This document shows positions 60,706-64,000 of a DNA stretch of 64,000 nucleotides, one piece after another. Source of the DNA: Ascidia mentula (Eukaryota > Chordata > Ascidiacea > Phlebobranchia > Ascidiidae); the NCBI GenBank assembly GCA_947561715.1, contig OX387204.1:16497001-16561000 (forward strand). The letters are read 5' to 3'. The translations under genes and the position numbers were made by a program. The notes below the pieces were generated by a model. The model was not told the DNA's origin. It made no database searches and worked only from the letters and a program-made list of their open reading frames with translations. Position 1 is the stretch's first letter, and each line of letters opens with the position of its first letter.

Positions 60706-62664
60706 ATGAAGCAACCACTGTTGGTGTATTTTGTGCTTGGTATGTTGGTCACATGGTCACAAAGGTAAAAAATTTGGTTTTAAACCATGGCGTTGTATTC
60801 GTTTGACAAATAGCGTGTTGTCAGTATTGAAGCCACCAAAACTTTACTGGTCGATGAACAAAATAGTGGGAACAAAACTTGAACCTGACATTGGAAACAA
60901 ATCTTTGTGGAAAGCCGACTTGTCGAGCATTGCAGGACCAAGTAAGGCTTTGATGGATAAACATGCGGAACGGTTTCGTATATTTTTTTTAGGTGGAATT
61001 TTTATTTTTTGAAACGCACGAGCTTTCGCGAAGTTCTTTTGGTTCAGCAGTATTTACAGATCAGTCACAAGACTGATACGGCTTGTTATACAATGTGATA
61101 ATAACTCAATAAAATTCGAAACACAATCTAAAAAAAATTTTTATAAGTTAATGAACACAATAATATCCTAATGCATAAAAGTGCTGCATACTAACAACAA
61201 GTCGTTTAGGAGTAACTGAAGGGTACGGTGGCGATGCGTTGGTTTGCAACAAATGTGGAATAAGAGTTGGGAGCTCCAATAACAGGGACGGTGAATGCAT
61301 TTTTAAACCGAGCAGTTGTGGAGGTAAAATAACCGCTGAAAATATGCCTCAATATTTTCTCATTTTTATTTGAATCCATTGTTTTACAGAGCTTACCGTC
61401 GCGATGTGGCTTAATGTGCGAATCTGGTCGGATTCCGTAAGCAACTTGTTTTTATCGAGCGGGGCTGTTCCACCATCGTACAGTACTGGCATCGCATTAT
61501 ACTCGAACACCATCAGTCTTTCTGCAGCTGTTTTGGTATCATCAGGTGAGCAACAAAAATATTCTCAGGACCTCATTTCATTGTGATTTCAGGATATTTT
61601 TCTACAAATAAACACATTTTAAAAAGGTAACCTGTACAAAGCTTCAGTGAACCGTGACATGGTTGGTTTAAACCAATGGGCGCACGTCACTATCACGTGG
61701 TCAAGTGGCAACGGGATCAAGGTGTGTGGATGGTGTTTGCTTGGGATACCATCTAATTTGTTAACGCGTTTGTTTTAAAACCACTGGGATGCACCAGAAT
61801 CACTTGCTTGAACTATTTTCAAATTGCTAGTTATACATCAACGGTACCGAAGAGAAGAAAGGAAGCGTCGGCACCCAAAGTGTTTCAAACAATGGAGCTT
61901 CACTTAGGTTTGGGCAAACCCAGGGAAGTTTTTACATGGATGAAGTAAAAGTTTGGTTTCAGGAACTTACGTCCGACCAGGTTTCATTGGCGACCACAGT
62001 CAGCATTGGGTCAGATACCGGTTAGTGTACAACTAGAAATAAATGCCTAGGTTACTCTGCACTGACCGCAAGCGACAAAGGGTGGTTACTTTCACTTTTC
62101 AATTAAAAGATTTCATGGAATGCCCAGATTTTGGACTTTCATCAGTACTAGCGACTCCTTTTGAAAAATGTGTAAACCAAAGAATGGGAAATTCCTTTAC
62201 ATATGTACTTAAAAACATGCTGTTGAGACGGACGAAAACAATTTGACATCGATAGAATATTTTTGCACGCAGTTGGAAAAACAGAAATAAGTACAAAGGA
62301 TGCCCCGACCTCCACGATCAAACCAGAGAAAACAAGCAATAAAGAGTCCACAACTTCTCAATTGACTTCACTTTCCTCGTCATCTATAAGCAACCAAAAA
62401 CCGAACTCAAGCAACAAAGAGTCCACAACTTCTCCATTGACTTCACTTTCCTCGTCATCTATAAGCAACCAAAAACTGAACTCAAGCAATAAAGAGTCCA
62501 CAACTTCTCCATTGACTTCACTTTCCTCGTCATCTATAAGCAACCAAAAACCGAACTCAAGCAACAAAGAGTCCACAACTTCTCCATTGACTTCACTTTC
62601 CTCGTCATCTATAAGCAACCAAAAACTGAACTCAATCTATCCAATGCTCACCATGGTAATATAT
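60706..62664 (+). pseudogene. LamG-like gene L4, paralogue of L2 with broken signal exon and expanded Ser/Thr repeat
   Basis: Exons 60825-60941, 61210-61323, 61390-61545, 61627-61721, 61831-62020 and 62273-62664 parallel those of L2 and are open and in phase with one another. The first exon (from the ATG at 60706) has lost a net 5 bp near 60758 compared with L2 (tggtcacaaag against tggtcatctggacaag), so the signal peptide no longer joins exon 2 in frame. Either the gene is dead, or it uses another start. Exon 3 is one codon shorter. The Ser/Thr exon carries four 25-residue units against one in L2. Lack of other damage argues that loss, if real, is recent. Confidence 0.62.
62335..62634 (+). 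repeat. Coding minisatellite, four 75-bp units
   Basis: Four tandem units encode SNKESTTSPLTSLSSSSISN plus QK-L/P-NS. L2 has a single unit at the same place. Period (75 bp) preserves the frame. Confidence 0.97.
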
Positions 62665-64000
62665 GTAAGTTGGAAACCGTAAACATGATAATCAAAGGGT
62701 GATAATATGGCAGGTATCAGATCAAAGGCATTATTCCGTACGAGTAAGAACTGATGATGCTTATGGCATATAAATACGGGTTTTAAAATAATTGCTAACA
62801 TTAATCAATGGCCTCTTGCTTTGTTGATACACAGCACATCAATAGTTTTTCATGAAGCATAACTATCCAAAAAGATTAATTTGTTATATGTGGGAAATCC
62901 AAAAGATTTTACTAATTCACATAAATTTTTAAACGATGTCGACAATTTGTGTGTGTTTGAACCAGTGTCAAGAAGTTTCTTGGTGTTGTTGTTCTTGTTG
63001 ATCTTTGTGACAAATATACTTAACTTTTGTTTGTCGCTTTTATATTTATGTTTCTTAGCGGTTAGCGTTTCAATATTTTACTATTTTACTTACTAAAAAT
63101 ATATTAATATTTTACTAATTCAAACTGATTAGCTTGTGTATACTTTGACAATGCAATTATGCATACATCAAATATTTTCGACGATATGACCCGCCGTCCT
63201 CAATAATTTAGCATCACTTGGTTATCAGGTGGTGACGTGATTTTTTATCAGGGTATTGGTTATCAGGTGGTGACGTGATTTTTTATCAGGTGCTGAATTA
63301 TTTGATGTACGTATATTTGTATTGGTTATCAGGTGGTGATGTAATTCGGGACTTCCCAAACTTTTTGGGCCTCGGACTATTTGTGAATTTGGTTTTCCTC
63401 GCGGACCCCAAATCCTATGCCACATTCTATTTTGTCTAATCCGTGTAAAGGTTATGCGAAACAAACGAACAAATAAAAATACTAATTGGAAGTATATAGT
63501 GTTACTTCTTTGTGCAGCATTTATCAATTATTCGAGCACAATAAGACAGCAATTGTAAACAATTTTCGAACGATGAATGCAGCAACAATTTATTATTATA
63601 CAGTGTTTGCGAATCATTGCTGTTATTTCTTTAACAGTTGACGTAGGCTACTTTTTGCAATACATCATGTATTTTGTCACGGACACCAAGCGCAACTATA
63701 ACGGACCCTGGTGCGGAAACCCATGATAATTGGACTTACGAAGTTGTTTCAGAAATGAAGTTTGGTAATTTATCTGGAGAGCAAGTAACAGAACGTTATG
63801 TGCAGACACTTGACGTGGCAGTTTTATCGCAATGTGTTTAAGGCGCTGGAAGGGATAAAACACATATAATCCCCAAAGAGCCAGGTGAGCAGGGAAATGT
63901 GATACAGTACTCCACACTTATACAAAGGCGCTCTTCGCATAGAACGAAAGCAGATACGCCTGTGAAAAGCAACTGTAGTCACGGTTACATGTATTGACGT
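62665..64000. other. Right end of window: duplicated flank and dispersed repeats
   Basis: 62694-62940 matches 54930-55160 as the tail of the tandem duplication. A short direct repeat (tatcaggtggtgacgtgattttt) occurs twice at 63220-63290. 63345-63420 resembles one end of a hAT-type element (ttcccaaactttttgggcc). 63515-63860 is a third copy of dispersed repeat R1. No coding exon was supported. Confidence 0.6.

Noticed and set aside
62358..62618. Minus-strand acidic repeat frame (LLIDDEESEVNGE type)
   Set aside because: It is the antisense of the in-frame Ser/Thr minisatellite of L4.

Overview
The window is animal nuclear DNA: AT-rich, with multi-exon genes, mostly short introns and GT-AG splice sites. 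Protein content (SLC17A5/sialin-like, SLC5A8-like, Canopy-like, NCBP2AS2-like) and compact genes suggest an invertebrate chordate, most likely a solitary ascidian such as Ciona; this is inference. Exon coordinates were read by eye and checked for reading-phase continuity.

Layout. 0.2-2.4 kb (+): 3' half of a sialin-like SLC17 transporter whose start lies outside the window. 5.5-20.8 kb (-): three tandem SLC5A8-like sodium/monocarboxylate symporter genes with one shared 11-exon structure; the first has two 1-bp deletions in exon 6. 21.7-23.9 kb (-): Canopy-family ER protein, divergent from an unrecognised 427-aa coiled-coil gene (24.8-27.4 kb, +). 27.9-28.5 kb (-): NCBP2AS2-like small mitochondrial protein. 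44.7-48.9 kb (+): a fourth, inverted SLC5A8-like gene sharing its core promoter and 5'UTR intron with the second copy. 50-62.7 kb (+): a tandemly duplicated cluster of secreted LamG-like genes with Ser/Thr-rich tails, two of them broken, plus a small mucin-like single-pass membrane gene.

The outstanding feature is a 14,459-bp DNA transposon at 28606-43064. It has a perfect 9-bp target duplication, 161-bp terminal inverted repeats with two mismatches, and inside these two oppositely oriented 57-bp tandem-repeat arrays (about 29 and 102 copies), so it has foldback architecture. Its interior carries an intact 15-exon gene (1291 aa, minus strand) that joins a CaRF-like zinc-binding region, a Mutator-like (MULE) DDE transposase, a SWIM zinc finger and a Ulp1/SENP cysteine protease. 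It looks recently mobile and sits about 111 bp upstream of the NCBP2AS2-like start codon.

A second theme is a dispersed repeat family carrying hammerhead-ribozyme cores: one nearly complete copy at 22496-22546 and several decayed ones. Two hAT-type MITEs with 8-bp target duplications lie in the LamG cluster; one has its empty site preserved in the paralogous segment.
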